Below, piece after piece: positions 38,087 through 50,654 of a DNA stretch of 64,000 nt (positions are counted from its first letter, which is position 1; each line of letters starts with the position of its first letter). The notes beneath the pieces were generated by a model. It saw only the letters and a program-made list of their open reading frames with translations. It did not search any database and had not been told where the DNA came from. The stretch is from Panagrolaimus kolymaensis. Its lineage: Eukaryota > Nematoda > Chromadorea > Rhabditida > Panagrolaimidae. The DNA lies in assembly GCA_028622995.1 (NCBI GenBank), contig JAJQJQ010000021.1, positions 1,798,001 through 1,862,000 of the forward strand, in the 5' to 3' direction. A program made the translations under genes and the position numbers.

Positions 38087-38664
38087 TAACATAAATTAAA
38101 TTTTTTATTGTCTAAAATTAAAATATAAAACTTATTTAACGTTAATTAGTATTAAAGAAAAATAAAATGAAAAAGATTTTAATTTATATTTTATAAATCT
38201 ATTTTATAAATTTGTAACCCATTTTTTGAATGTTTTGTTTACAATAATCAATAAATAAATTTTAAATAATACTCATTTGCTATTCACATTTATTTATTTA
38301 TTCATCAAGACAAATCATTTTTCTTACAAAAAATTGTATTCATACACACATAAAAAAAATTAAAAAATTCAAAAAAATTCAAACAGAGACAAAATTTCAA
38401 AAGTAAATAAAAAGACTGACTGATAATTATCTATAAAGTTAAAGTAGTATGTATATTATTATTGTACCTATTTTGAATTTTTTTCTTCTGCTTTTGCTAC
38501 CCGGATTTAAAGTTTAAATGCAAAATAAAAATAAAGTAAAATAATAAAATTAAGCCGCTTCTGGTTGTTCTCTTCTTTACATCGGCTGCTACTTATAATT
38601 AAATATTCGTTTTAAGGTACAAAGATAAATTTAAAAAAGCTATGTTTTATAATTTAAGAAGAAT
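38087..38664. other. Convergent 3' intergenic region
   Basis: This lies between the EF-hand gene (+) and the FRMD8-like gene (-). AATAAA occurs on the plus strand at about 38250-38255, and TTTATT (AATAAA on the minus strand) at about 38287-38300, so the two 3' ends may overlap. Nothing else is recognised. Confidence 0.5.
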
Positions 38665-41600
38665 TCAATGAACTGGAGAAACAAAAAGCTTCTTTAGAGA
38701 TCCTTGAGCTTCAATGCAACATCCTTTAGGATCAAGAGTTGCAAGGCAAAGCTTAGAAAGTTTATTTCGACATGATGTTGCTTCTAGGCAGCCGCTTCCA
38801 TAATTATTCATGGTTAAACTTGAAGCTCTTGATTGTCGTCGAGGTTGATTATTTGAAATTGAAGAAGAAACATTTGATGGGACTGAGGATGATGTGGTTG
38901 CAGTGGTTTTATATGATTTTGATGAAGCTTTTGAAGATGCTTTAGATGATTTAATAAATTCCTAAAAAAACAAAAAAATTAAATATTTAATAATAATATT
39001 CTCAATTTTAAAAGGCTTCGGCAACTTAAAAAAAAAGATAGGAATTTTTCGAGACGTAATTAAAAATTTAATACTCTATAAACGAAAACTAAATTTTTTT
39101 AATTAAAATTTAATGTTTTCCATAAATTCGTTTCGATAAATCCAAAACTCTTTAACGCTGCCAGTGTCTCATTAATAAATTTTTAAAAATAAATTACCTT
39201 TGATGTTGAATTTTGATGATTAAAATGAGAATATTGTGAATCACTTTCATCTGAAGAAGATAAAACATTTTCTCCATCCGAAGCTGATGCCGATATAATA
39301 GTATGAGATAAATCATGAGCTGAACCTAATTCGCTTACAGCTATTTGATCCAATGAATCCAATAAAGCAACCATCATATATGCTTGTTTGGTAAAAATTT
39401 GAAGTATTTTGCTTGCTGGAGTTTCATTATCATTTTGTTGTTGGATATTATTTTCTAACGTTTCATTTGATGATCGTGGAGTCACAAAATCTGGATCAGG
39501 AAAATGAAGGAAAAATTCGGGATCATTAGAATTGGGGGATTTCAACCAATTACAATCTTCTATTTTCTGGGTAAGTAATATTTCAGATTTTACTGGATCC
39601 ACAATGGTAATATATTTTGATTGAATTCCAATTCGAACACTCATCCTGGCAGTGGGGGTTGAGCCAGTAAAAAATCTTTTTCCAAGTTCAACAAACAATG
39701 GTAAAGTTGAAGAGCGGCGATCGGTTTTACCATTAAAAAATGCTGCACCATAAAACGGAGTTTTACGCAAAATATTTAAATATTCCCTTTTTCGTTCAAA
39801 TTGATTTTGTAAAGCATTGGAAAAATCTTTATAATGTTGAACCACATATTTTTCAAGGCCTTGCTTGCATTCCATAACGGATAAACCAAATAATTGAAAT
39901 GATCGAATTCGAGATAAATATTGAGATGGAACAAATTCGGATAATTTATCACTAAAAAAAATATTTATTTATATCTTCCAAAACCATATTTTTTTTTGTT
40001 GATATAAACTTACTGAACTAAATCCAACGTGGCTTCAGCTTCTTTATCTTTTGTAGCATCATATGGACCATATTCAATTAAAAGTTGTAAAGCAGCAAGT
40101 TCTAAAGCTACATCAATTTCCGAAACTAAATATCTTCCAGTTAGATATTCATCTTTAGCATCAAGATAGAGAATATCGACTATTTTTTCATAGTCTTGTT
40201 CAAACTAAAAAAAATAAGAACGTTTAGTAATTTATTTTTTCCCAAAGTTAAAAAAATTTGGATCTAAGAAAAAAGTTATATATAAAAACTTACCATTCTC
40301 TCAGTTTCAATAGTTAAATTAACATTTCTTCTTAAAATTAATAATGGTTCATCAATAGCAATATCCATTTCGCTTGCATTAGTATACTTTTTTAAAAATG
40401 ATGCCCATTTATTTCTTACTTCATTCGCAACATGATGGGGCTTAAGTTGAACTTCTAATAAAGGCGAAACTAACCATAACGCAAAAACACTATTAACTAC
40501 TTCTTCAGGAATATCCAAATGTTCAGCAATTAAATGAAGTAAATCCGATGATTGAGCTTTACTTCCATCTTCCACAGTAAATTGAATGCATTTTCCATCA
40601 CAAAAAAATATTCTTATATTTAATAATTCTGTTGTGGAAGTGGATTTTTGAATGAATGATTGAGATTGAGAATTCGTGGATCGATCATTAATGGATATCG
40701 AATCCGAGAATTTCATTACTTGTGTAATGGGTGAATATTCATCATCTGATATAAAAGTTGGGGGGAAATTTGGTTGAGCTGATTGGGTTCTCTTCATTTC
40801 AATTATAGGCAAATTAATTCCACGGGATTCGGATAATTTACGAAAAGTTGAATGATTCATTACTGAAAAAAATAAAAGAAAATTATTAAAAAATCACAGA
40901 ATTGTTAAAACCTTTTAAAACTCGAGAAAATTTTATGGTTCTTTACAGTAAAAAATAATTCTTTTAAAAAACGCGAAAAACGTTAACATTTTGTTATGTT
41001 GTGTTTAATCCTCAAATTACATACATACGTAAATAATCCAAATTAAAACCACCAAAAAAATAAAAAAAAAAGAAAAAAACCAGAAAAAAATTAAGATGCG
41101 CGTGAATCAACAAAAAAAGATGCACTTTAGGCTTATAGGTTGCTACCGTATTTTTTCTTCTTCTCGCTATCGACTAAAGTATTTTTACATAAAAAAATAG
41201 CAGTTCGAAAGAGTTCATCGAAAAACAAAACAAAAAAAAATTAAATAAATCGAATCGTGTTTTAAAAAAAATAGAGTCCACTGAGTATTTATTTTTTACA
41301 GTATAAAAAATTTTGGCGGAAGAAAGAGAATGAATGAATCAAGAGGAAATAAACCAAAGCAAAGCCTTAAATATATATGTAGGATGTTAAGGGCCTTTCT
41401 TCCTTTCTTCTTATCAGTAAAAAATAGGCAATAAAACCTTGCAAATAAAATATGGTATAGAAATGAAGCAAGCGCTTCCGGTGAAAAGCAGCAGCTATCT
41501 TTCATGTATGAGATCATGCATTGGTGTTGGTGAAAAAGAGAAACAATAATTTTTCTTTCATGAAAAAAAAATTTATTTGACGATAAACAGATAGTATCGT

Positions 41601-44333
41601 AGCAAAAAATAAAATCTTGAGAGAAAAAAAAGAGAGGAAAGGACTAGAAATTTCTCAAATAAAAAAAGCCGCATGCATGTTTTTTTTTGAAGTAAACATA
41701 AACAAGAAAAAAAAATCTGTTCTAATAAAAACATAAACATCTCACATTTGTATAAATCTTAGTAACTGTAAAAAAAAGCTAAAAATATGCAAAAGAAATA
41801 TTTTTGATGTTTTGTTTTGTCATCATTTGAAATGATGTCATTTTGAGAAGAAAAAAAATAGAGGTTTAATGAAAGATAAAAAAAATGGGAAAACAAATAA
41901 TCGATGATATTCTTTTTTCTTTGGAAGGTTATGTCTTAGAAGCTGAATCATAGAGAATTAAAAAAACCTAAACTATAGTCTCTTCTTCTTTAATTTTCGT
42001 AGATCACAAAAAATAATTTTTTTAAGAAAGAAAAAACGCTGATACTCGAGAAACTAAAAAAGCAAGAAAGCAAAGTAAAAATAAATAATAAAATATGTTT
42101 CAGGAAAAAAAGAATGCTTTCTCAGACATATTTTTTGTTGCGTAACAATTATTTATTGCCAAGGATCAAAAACCAAAAAATAAAGGAAAAACACTCGTGA
42201 TGCATCACGTTTCAAAACAAGCAACCCAATGCAACAAAAATATGTTTCAATATAATATATTCAGAATCCTATGAAGAAAAAAAAAAGATAGATTGCCACG
42301 TAACTTTTTTTTTGGAAATATAATACAGCACCAAAAAATTAGAAAATTTCAATATTAAAATAAAAGTATGTATTTCCATTTTAACATAAGAAAGAAATAT
42401 AACAAAAGTAACGACGATGACTCATCAACCAAAAACAATCCATTGTGATTTTTTACTTGCTTTTTTTTCGACATTCATCTGTCTCTAAGAATCAAAATGG
42501 AAAATAGATGACTTTTTTTTTAAATAAAAAAGTAGCAATTTTTGAATTTTTTTTCAAAAAGAAAAACTAGAATTCAGCCAATTATTTTTTTCTTCTTTCC
42601 AACATCGAAATGACAGTGTTTTTACTTCGAAAAAAGGTCATTTTTTCATTCCTTTAAATAACATCAACAACAATTGCTTTTTTAGCCTCAACCACAAGAA
42701 TCAAACACCCAAAGAAGAAGGAAATCAAGAAACAATCAAGAATAAAAGAAAATCACATGACGACGATAAAAAACGAGGCAACAAGGCTTTAAAAATATTT
42801 ATTGTAAACACGTGAAGAAAAATAAAGTAAAGAGTAAAAAAAGGTGGAAGAAAGGAAAAATCAAGAAATCTTAGATTAGCTTGTTTTTAAAAAATCGCGC
42901 GGGATTCTTTCTCAATGTTTTTTTTTGTTTTCAAAACAAAGCTTTTGAGTTTGAGGATAAGCAAAAATTTCCAAAAAAATAACTTTTTTTATTTTGATTT
43001 TGATTTTCCTTAAATAAATAAATAAATGCGCGGGTGTAAAATAAGAAAAGAAAAAATCACACACACACAAGGAATGATTTGATTTGATTTTCACACATCC
43101 ATACACACACAACTTCCTCCATTTTGGTTTTTGGCGTATCTATAGTTCCTTGCCTCGCCAAAAAAGGAAAGAAAGAAATAAAAATGTCCGTGATCACGAA
43201 GATGGTCGACAACACGACTGCGCAATAAACCTTTTAGATATAGCGCACACATTTGGTGTTGGAGAATCGAAGCAACCAGCAGCAAACATTTTAATAGTTA
43301 AAATAAGAAAAAAGGCAAGGGAAAGAAGAAGAAAACTCGAATGATCGCTGGCTCTTTTTTTTTCCTTCTAAGGAGTAAGAAAAAAAATCAATCAATGATG
43401 AGAAGAAAAAAATGTTTTTTTTTGTGTGGTTTTTTTTCTTCTTCAAGGTTTACTAATGTTTAAAAGGAGCAAAAGAATAGAGGAAATTTCTAGAAGCAAA
43501 TCAGAAAATGAAAACAACAAATATAAAGAATTTACTCAAACAAAAAAATTGGAAGCTTTTGTTTTCTCGGTTTAAATTAAAAAAAAATAACAATGCTTTG
43601 AAAGTTTTTTTTCTTATTCTTTCATTTCAATTTTAAAAGATATTTGCGAAAGCCGGCTACGAAAGTGCTTTTTTTCAAATCCCAGTCTTTTCTTATGCTA
43701 TTGATTTTCTCTCTTTTTTCTTTTTCTTTCATTTAAAAGCGATCATTGATCAATGAAAGGAAAACAAATCTTCCACCTTTCCTTGCCTCAACTTTTATCT
43801 ATGCTTGCTATTTCGAATTGGAGAGCAGCGAGATAATGCTTTGGATAACTTTGAGTCATTGCTTTGCAATTTCATTTCTTTAATTTTGGAAAATCTTACA
43901 AAACAATTATTTTTTATATATTTTTTTGCTTAACAAAAACTTCCAAAAATTTATAAAATTTGAAAAGTTAATTTGCACACTTACCTTTTAATCGATGCAA
44001 ATTTGAATCGGATCCATTTTTAGTTTTATTGTCAACAGCTTGCTCAACTTCTAAAAGCTTTGCCACAACTGCAACATTGGATCCTTCACATGTTCGTCGA
44101 CGTGAAACATCTGACAAACATTGTTGTCGACGACGACGTTGAGAAGAAAATTCATCATCGCTCGAATCTTTTATTTCCTAAAAAAAATATTACAAATTTA
44201 ATTTTTGTAAATAATGGAAATTCAAAAAGAAAAAATTGACAAAAGCTTTTAATTAACATTGACGTAAATGGAATTGAAAAAAAATCGGGGAAACTAAACT
44301 TACATCAAGAAGGGGTTGAGTTGAAGAAATCAT
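38665..44333 (-). CDS. FERM-domain protein, FRMD8/Bili-like, six exons
   Basis: Exons 44333..44304, 44177..43985, 40862..40294, 40204..40014, 39951..39198 and 38961..38665 join in phase to 677 residues; donors are GTAAGT or GTAATT and acceptors TTTTTTAG or TTTTCAG. The N-terminus is basic and Ser-rich with a QRRRRQQ run. The FERM F1 lobe begins about residue 155 and includes SVFALWLVSPLLEVQLKP (199-216), a stretch I recognise as characteristic of FRMD8. F2 follows (MDEP-like DEPLLILRRN, then YEKIVDILYLDAKDEYLTGRY), and the F3 part contains FYGAAFF and a KILQIFTKQAYMMVALLDSL helix. The last 180 or so residues are Ser/Asn-rich and disordered. FRMD8 binds iRhom and stabilises the iRhom-ADAM17 sheddase in mammals; Drosophila Bili dampens Wnt signalling. 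Intron 2 is 3.1 kb. Its introns are nearly free of the AAACTG motif, unlike those of the GPCR. Confidence 0.87.
40863..43984 (-). other. Large intron 2 of the FRMD8-like gene
   Basis: This is AT-rich, with purine-rich and poly-A/poly-T tracts and CA-repeat patches near 43060-43110. Only isolated AACTG matches occur (for example near 41762), in contrast to the GPCR introns. No exon or RNA gene was recognised. Confidence 0.6.
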
Positions 44334-46450
44334 ATTTATGAAGATAAAAAAATTATTTTAATAACTAATTTTTTTTTATAAAATTTTGAATTAAATTTAT
44401 TACACTCAAAGAGCTTGAAGGATTATTGAAACCAAAACATCTCTGAAAAAATAATCAATTTTTACTATTTTTCAAAAAAAATTGGGCACGCGGTAAAATA
44501 ACTCGATGAACGCGCAAATTATTTGTTTTAGGGGTTATTGAAATTTATGATTTCAGAAAAGGGCTATGAAATCGATTAGAATAAAGCAGGGGCGTTATAT
44601 TAGCTCGATTCTCGAACCTTATCATTTTTTATCGCAACCTTATTTTGAAATGGTTGACGTCATTTATTTTTTAAAAACCTATTTTGAAAATTCATAAGCC
44701 TCGTAAGTTATCATCTTCCAGTTTTATTATCATTCACGTTCAATCTCAAATTTACAAATTAAAAAATGGAAGAAAACGTCCAAATAAAACAAAATTGCGT
44801 CAAAAATGGAAAGATTGGAACAGTTTTCTTGATGCACCCAAAAAAAAGCTAGCTTTAAAAAACCCATCATAAATAAGCACAGCAAACATACATCCCACGA
44901 TAGCAATATGAGCACTATCACTCCCTATCATCTATGCTAGCTTGATATATTTATTTTTTTTTAGGGAAAAGAAAAAAGTATTGAATCATAAAATATATTT
45001 TTTATTTTTTGATTTGAGAAGAACGAAAGAACCATCAACAACAAATCGGTGATGACTAACTAACATAAGAGAAAAGCGACGCTGTAAAAATGAAAGTAAG
45101 CAAACCAAGCAATCGAAGACGGTGATATATATTTTTTTCAATTTGAAAGAGCTTTTTTCTTAAATACGTAAATACCGAAGTCTAAAGATTGGACTTTCTG
45201 GTGCATGTTTGCTTCAACCATCAGCCAGCCTATTCTTCAAACATGAACGTTATACAAAAAAGTGGGGATACAGTTTTGTTACAAAAAGACCAGAAAATTT
45301 TATGACTGGTAAAAAAAATACACGTGAAAACCCATAAATTTTTAGGCCACTTTTTCTTCCTCTTAATTTTTTTTCAATGTGTTTCAAGTTTGTATTTTTT
45401 GAAAAAAAAAAAAGAACCTTCACATTTTATAAAATTTGAGGATGGAAGAAAAGTGGACACTTTTATTTTTTCGACTCAAAATAGCAAATTTTTTTCTTTG
45501 TTGCTGACTGTTTCATTTACTAAAAGTGTCTCAGGTTAAAATAAATACATAAATATAAAATTAAAACTTTTTGTTGGATGCTTGAAAAAAAAGATAGGTT
45601 AAATAAAAGATTAAATTCAATCACCTCTTTTTTAAAGAGGCTTGCTTTCGTTTACTTTTTTTTTATTTGTCAGAGGTAAGAAAAGAAATTTAAGAGTTCA
45701 CGTTATTTTTAGGAACAGCAGAAAGAATAAGTCCTTACAGTAATGAAATTGAAAAAAATATTTACTCAAGGACCAATAAAATTGAGGTTTGTGGAAAGCA
45801 AAGAAGAAAAGATGAAAAAAATATTTACGACGAAAAAATCAATGAAATTGCTGTATTATTTTTTTAAAGAAAAAAAATGTTTTTGAAAAATCGGTCGTGT
45901 TGTATCGTTTTTTTTGTTGAGATTAAAAATCGGATAGAAAAAAAATATATTTACATCCTTGTTGATTGTTTATCCTGTTCGTTCGCAGTAGCAATTGATG
46001 AATAATCGTGGCTATAAATTAAAAAACCAAAGACATGAAAAATTTGGAAAAACCCATAAATTTAAAATCAAATCTTAAAAGCAAAAAAAGCCTTTTTTGT
46101 TTCTTCATTGATGAAATAATTTGTGGAAATTTAAAAGAAAATGGCGCCAACATTTTCAAATTTCTGCGGTTACAATAAATAAAGCGGATATTTTCAATTA
46201 AAAAAAACAATAAATCACTACATTCAAGCTTTTGTTTCCAAGGTTTGTTCGTCTTTAAATCTCATTTTGCTTTGGAATTCAAAAAATAATTGAAATCTTT
46301 TTCACAAGTATCAACTAGGAGATCCTGTAAAAAGCTTGCGGTAGAGCTTAATATAAATCGCTTCGCGATTAACGGCTGGGTCTAGTTTTTAATTATGAGC
46401 ATGTAAAAATTTAAAAAAATAAATGAGAATCGGTTTTTTTATAAAAACAT
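44334..46450. other. Noncoding region upstream of the FRMD8-like gene
   Basis: This should contain the FRMD8-like promoter on the minus strand, but no element is recognisable. Near 46352-46366 a small hairpin (AATCGC-TTC-GCGATT) sits within a less AT-rich patch (46320-46390) that resembles the TTCG hairpins elsewhere in the window. Confidence 0.45.
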
Positions 46451-46504
46451 TAATTCTTATGATTATTTTCTTTGATGCAAAGTTTTATAAATTCTTTCTG
46501 GGAT

Positions 46505-47660
46505 ATCTTTGAGAACCGATCATGCCTTTTTTGCCTCAGGCATATTTGGGAGAACCGACCATGCCATTATCCCCTCTGTTTGGAGAACCAATGGTGTCCT
46601 TATCCCCGCTGGCATATTTGGAGAGCCATCATGTACTTATACCCGCTGGCATAACAACCGATCTTGTCTTTATGCCCACATGCATCACACACCTCAAGCT
46701 TACAGACATACCAATATTCCTTCCAAACTTTCATGCATATCGTTGAAAACCGATCACGCCTTTATCCCCGCTGGCATATCTGGGAGAACCGATAATGCCT
46801 TTTTTTGCCAATGGTATATTTCGGAGAACCGATCAGGCCATTATCCCAGCTGGTATCACACACTTCAAGCATAAAGACATACCACTACCCCTTCCATACT
46901 TTTATGCCATTAAGGACATATCGTAATGTATTCAAACCATTTGGATATGCCTTCCACGTAAACATGCCCCAGGGGTTTATCATTTCCTAACTCTAACATG
47001 TCCGTCATGTCTATTTATAGTTCCCTTTCTTAATTTATTGAGAACCGCTCAAGAACCCACTTTTTTTTTAAAAAAAGAACTCCACCATTGGATTCCTCAT
47101 GCAAAAATACAACGGAATTCAAAGATTTATTTGCATTCTTAAAAAATCGGATATATGCATATCCTCTGGCACTTACTATAATCACATACTTATTTTAATC
47201 ACTCAATTTGGTTATGCTTTCAAAACTTTAGTAAAAATTATTCAATCCATTTCAACCCTGGCATATCATGGACAACCGTTGATGCCTCAATGCATTTTTC
47301 CCCGCTTGAATAATATTTAGGAGAATCGATCATGCCTTTATCCTAATTTGGGAGAACCGATAATAAGTTTATGCTAATTTTCCTCGCTGGCATATTTGGG
47401 AAACCAATCATGCTTATATGCAATTTTCCTCTTTGCATAAAAATGAGAATCGATAATGTTTCGCAATTTCCCTACTGGCATATTTCGAAGAATCGATCAA
47501 ACCTATATGCAAATTTTGCCTTTGGCATATATTTGATAATCGAACAGGCCTATGTGTATTTATAACCACTGGCATAATTTTTGATAATCGATCATGTCTT
47601 TTTGAAACATTTCCCCTTTGACAAATTATTTGGAAGAACCGATAATGGCTCCAAACCATC
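46505..47660. repeat. Decayed repeat array, GAGAACCGATCATGCC units
   Basis: About 18 copies of a GAGAACCGATCATGCC-like core lie near 46514, 46551, 46582, 46620, 46657, 46746, 46784, 46824, 47039, 47270, 47321, 47352, 47399, 47445, 47489, 47535, 47583 and 47633, mostly 35-50 bp apart. Many are followed by TTATCCCCGCTGGCATATTT, so ATGCC and GGCAT can pair into a small hairpin in each unit. Copies become more diverged and more widely spaced to the right. Short open frames across it are by-products of the repeat. Confidence 0.8.
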
Positions 47661-47925
47661 TAGTCATTCTCTTAATAGCTCACTCCCTTAAAACCTTATA
47701 ATTTAAAAAATCCATGAAAATTAGTTCAATAATCTCAAAAAAACATAAAAAAATTATATGTTTTTTATTTTTCCTTCAATTGCATAAAAAAATATAAAAA
47801 AATCGATTTTTGTCAAATCTTATAGAAATTTGCATATTCTATATATCGCTAATATTTTTAAAAAACATTAAAAATAATCGAAAACATAATCCTTTGGATA
47901 ATCTCATCAAAATAGGCGAAAAACA

Positions 47926-47992
47926 GCATCGGGGATTCGAACCAACCATCTCCTTTTTCATTGTCAAAAGCCCCACTACGCCAAAGTGAAAA
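47926..47992 (-). pseudogene. Degenerate tRNA-like sequence
   Basis: The minus strand reads TTGGCGTAGTGG (A-box-like), then 29 nt, then GGTTCGAATCC (B-box-like). The T stem pairs only at two positions and no acceptor stem can be formed. It is a tRNA pseudogene or a tRNA-derived repeat. Confidence 0.5.
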
Positions 47993-48102
47993 AATTTGAG
48001 TTAAATTTTGAAAATTTGCATATATCTCGAGATCCATCTTGACTTCCTATTGCTCCGTTAATTTTTCTGAAATCTACGGGTGATTTTACCCCATCCTAGC
48101 TA

Positions 48103-48139
48103 GATAGAAAGATCGGGCCTTCGGCCCGATCTTTCTATC
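48103..48139. repeat. Perfect 17-bp GC-rich hairpin with TTC loop
   Basis: GATAGAAAGATCGGGCC is followed by TTC and its exact complement. As RNA it would close with a C(UUCG)G tetraloop. It is the longest member of the TTCG-hairpin set seen again at 60.6-63.35 kb. A Rho-independent-type terminator reading is unlikely in a nematode nucleus. Confidence 0.7.
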
Positions 48140-48589
48140 GAGCACTATGGCCCTTGTTTTTTTCATATTATAATCAAAAAATGCCATACCAGAGAAAAAA
48201 AAATCAAGTGCATTCTTTTTGACACAAGATTTACAATATCTTGATTCATAGGTACTTCAAATTATGGAACCCATTAAGTTTGCCACAATGACAGCATTCC
48301 AAAAATTTTGTAAAAAAATCTCAACAAAAAATGTGTAAAAATAATAGAAAAACTCAGAGCATTTTTGAGATATTGACAAACCAAACAAAACATTCCTCAA
48401 TTCATACAACATCATCGCCAACCAACTAAAAAACTTTTTAGCAAATAACAAATATACCTTTTTTTCTCTATCTCCATCTCGAAAAACGACGAAGACTTTG
48501 GACGACAAACATTTTGGTATAAAGTAAAAAGTAAATCTTCTTTCCTTTTTCCATTATTTTAATGATTGACTGACTGACTGGCTGCTGCG

Positions 48590-48628
<39 letters not shown>

Positions 48629-48629
48629 A
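48590..48629. repeat. GAAA microsatellite
   Basis: About ten uninterrupted GAAA units, preceded at 48564-48581 by three GACT units. Confidence 0.9.
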
Positions 48630-50046
48630 TACTTGAAAAAGAAAACTTTTTTTCATCTTTTTATTTTTTGGTTTCGGAGAAAATACAAAAATCAAAGAAA
48701 AAAGAAGCGAAATAAAACTTCAAAATCAATCGATTTCAGCGCTTTTCTTTTTCTTTTTTTAGTTCTCTTTTTTCCCTCATTAAAAAAATTAAATTGAACA
48801 ACATAAAATGTCAGTCACACATGAAACCAACAAAAAAAAACGTTCCGGTTTTTGAGGGACATCATGATCGTTTTTATCAAACAAAAGCCCATAAGTGTCC
48901 ATGAAAAACAGAAAATGAACATCAAAAAAAAGAAAAAACAATACTCTATTTTGATGTCAAAATTATATTTTTTTTATGGGCTTTAATCTTCTTGCTTTTA
49001 AGATGTTAGTCTTATCAACAGCAGCAATCACCAATCACCCCTTTTTGATATCGATTTAATGAATGAATGATAAGGATGAATTCCTTTTTTTGGCAGTGCA
49101 CAGCCATGTTTTATGCTTAAATGCTAAATTAATGATGTTGACAATTTTCGCTAGCTTGCAAAAAAATAATCGTTAAAGAAAAAAAGGTCGAACATAAAAA
49201 TGAAAGAAAAAAACAAAGATTAAAGGTTTAAAAGTTTTTTTCTTCTGCAAATCAGTTGACTTTTCAGAAATGAATAAAAAAACAAAAGTAAAGGGTAAAC
49301 ATAAATAAAGTTTTTTTAAAGTTTCTTATTATTTAAAACAAAGAAATGCATTTATGAGGGAGAAATTTTTACTGTTTATAATAACGAAGAGTTCTAGAAA
49401 AAAGATGTCAAAAATCATAGCAAAGTGAAAGGAAAATTAGTCCTAGAAATAACTAAAAAAAATAGCAATCGCAACTTAGGCTTTATGACACCAAATAAAT
49501 TTATATTCTATTATTTTTAAGTCAACCATTTTGCATATTCATAAAATGCTGCTCGAATCATTCCGCTGCTGCTTTTTTCGATTAATCAAGGCTAGGCTCG
49601 ATTTTTTCCTTCATTTTTATTGTATCGGATGTTAGTTACTCGAATTGCAATTTATTAAACATGTGACCATTATAAGAATAGTTTTATTCAATAGCTGTTG
49701 ATACACAATGTAATAATTTTATAAATAATTATTAAACTTTTTATCCTTCCCCCAAATCGACATCAACAAGAAAGCGGATTTTTTTTCATTTTCATCTCTT
49801 TTTTACTGGTCGCTTTATCAATATACTTTAATAATTAATGAAACCCAAAAAATGAAATTTTAATTATAAACATAAATTTCATCAAGTTAGGTTAAAATTA
49901 GTTGCATTTAAATTGTATTTTTTTTGTTCTTATTACTTTCATATTTTTGGCAGCCCCGTTTTTGATGGTTAAATGGAAATTTTGTTTCTAGCATTAAAAA
50001 ACGCTAAAAATAAACTTCTGGAAGTTGAAAAAAAATAAAAATATGT

Positions 50047-50117
50047 CGCATCGACCGGGAATCGAACCCGGAGCACTCGCGTGGGAGGCGAACATCCTAC
50101 CATTAGACCACCGATGC
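50047..50117 (-). tRNA. tRNA-Gly (CCC)
   Basis: On the minus strand acceptor GCATCGG pairs with TCGATGC (one G-T); the anticodon stem is TTCGC/GCGAG with loop C-T-C-C-C-A-C, giving anticodon CCC; the T arm is CCGGG-TTCGATT-CCCGG. The D arm carries the usual GGTCTAATGGTAGGAT. All arms are intact and there is no intron. Confidence 0.94.
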
Positions 50118-50583
50118 GTTGATAAATCCCCGAGGATTTTGGAGCTACTTATCTTCAAAATTCTGGTGGAATTCGCTCACCAAGAGTTATGCGAAAATAG
50201 CTAGCTATTATCTTTGGGAAATCACTGAAAATTACAGACACCTTTAGAAGGACAAAAATTCCAAAAGCAAAAGAAGCATTTTATCGGAGAAAAACAATTG
50301 AATAAAAAATTCTTGAAAGCCGTAATTTTAAAATTATGAAAAAATAAATAATAAAAGCAATATGGGATTTTTATGCTCTATCTATCAAACAAAAAATATA
50401 AAAGCCAATAATAATGTAAAGCAAAAAATTTTTCTCCAATTTATTAAACTTCCATTGCTTTTGCTTTCTTTCGAAAAATTTTATTTTGTCGAGATTTGCT
50501 TTCTTGAATTTAAAAAAGTAATCAGAAACCTTACAAATGGATGATTGAGAAGAAGAAAAAGCTTCAAAAAATTAAAAAAAGAT
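50118..50583. other. Spacer between the two tRNA-Gly genes
   Basis: AT-rich sequence with no motif array and no gene recognised. The two tRNA genes lie in the same direction about 470 bp apart. Confidence 0.5.
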
Positions 50584-50654
50584 TGCATCGACCGGGAATC
50601 GAACCCGGGCCGCCCGCGTGGCAGGCGAGCATTCTACCACTGAACCACCGATGC
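50584..50654 (-). tRNA. tRNA-Gly (GCC)
   Basis: The acceptor is the same as in the neighbouring tRNA-Gly (GCATCGG/TCGATGC); the anticodon stem is CTCGC/GCGGG with loop C-T-G-C-C-A-C, giving anticodon GCC; the T arm is CCGGG-TTCGATT-CCCGG. It is intact with no intron. It differs from the CCC gene mainly in the anticodon arm and variable region, so the pair probably arose by duplication and divergence. Confidence 0.95.

Larger units (their letters stand above)
47661..50046. other. Noncoding region with tRNA relic, GC hairpin and microsatellite
   Basis: This contains the tRNA-like relic at about 47926-47992, the hairpin at 48103-48139 and the GAAA microsatellite at 48590-48629, listed separately. 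The remainder is AT-rich with no recognised gene. Confidence 0.5.

Noticed and set aside
46472..47659. Several overlapping open frames of 60-121 codons
   Set aside because: They are in different frames over the decayed GAGAACCGATC repeat and only repeat its translation.
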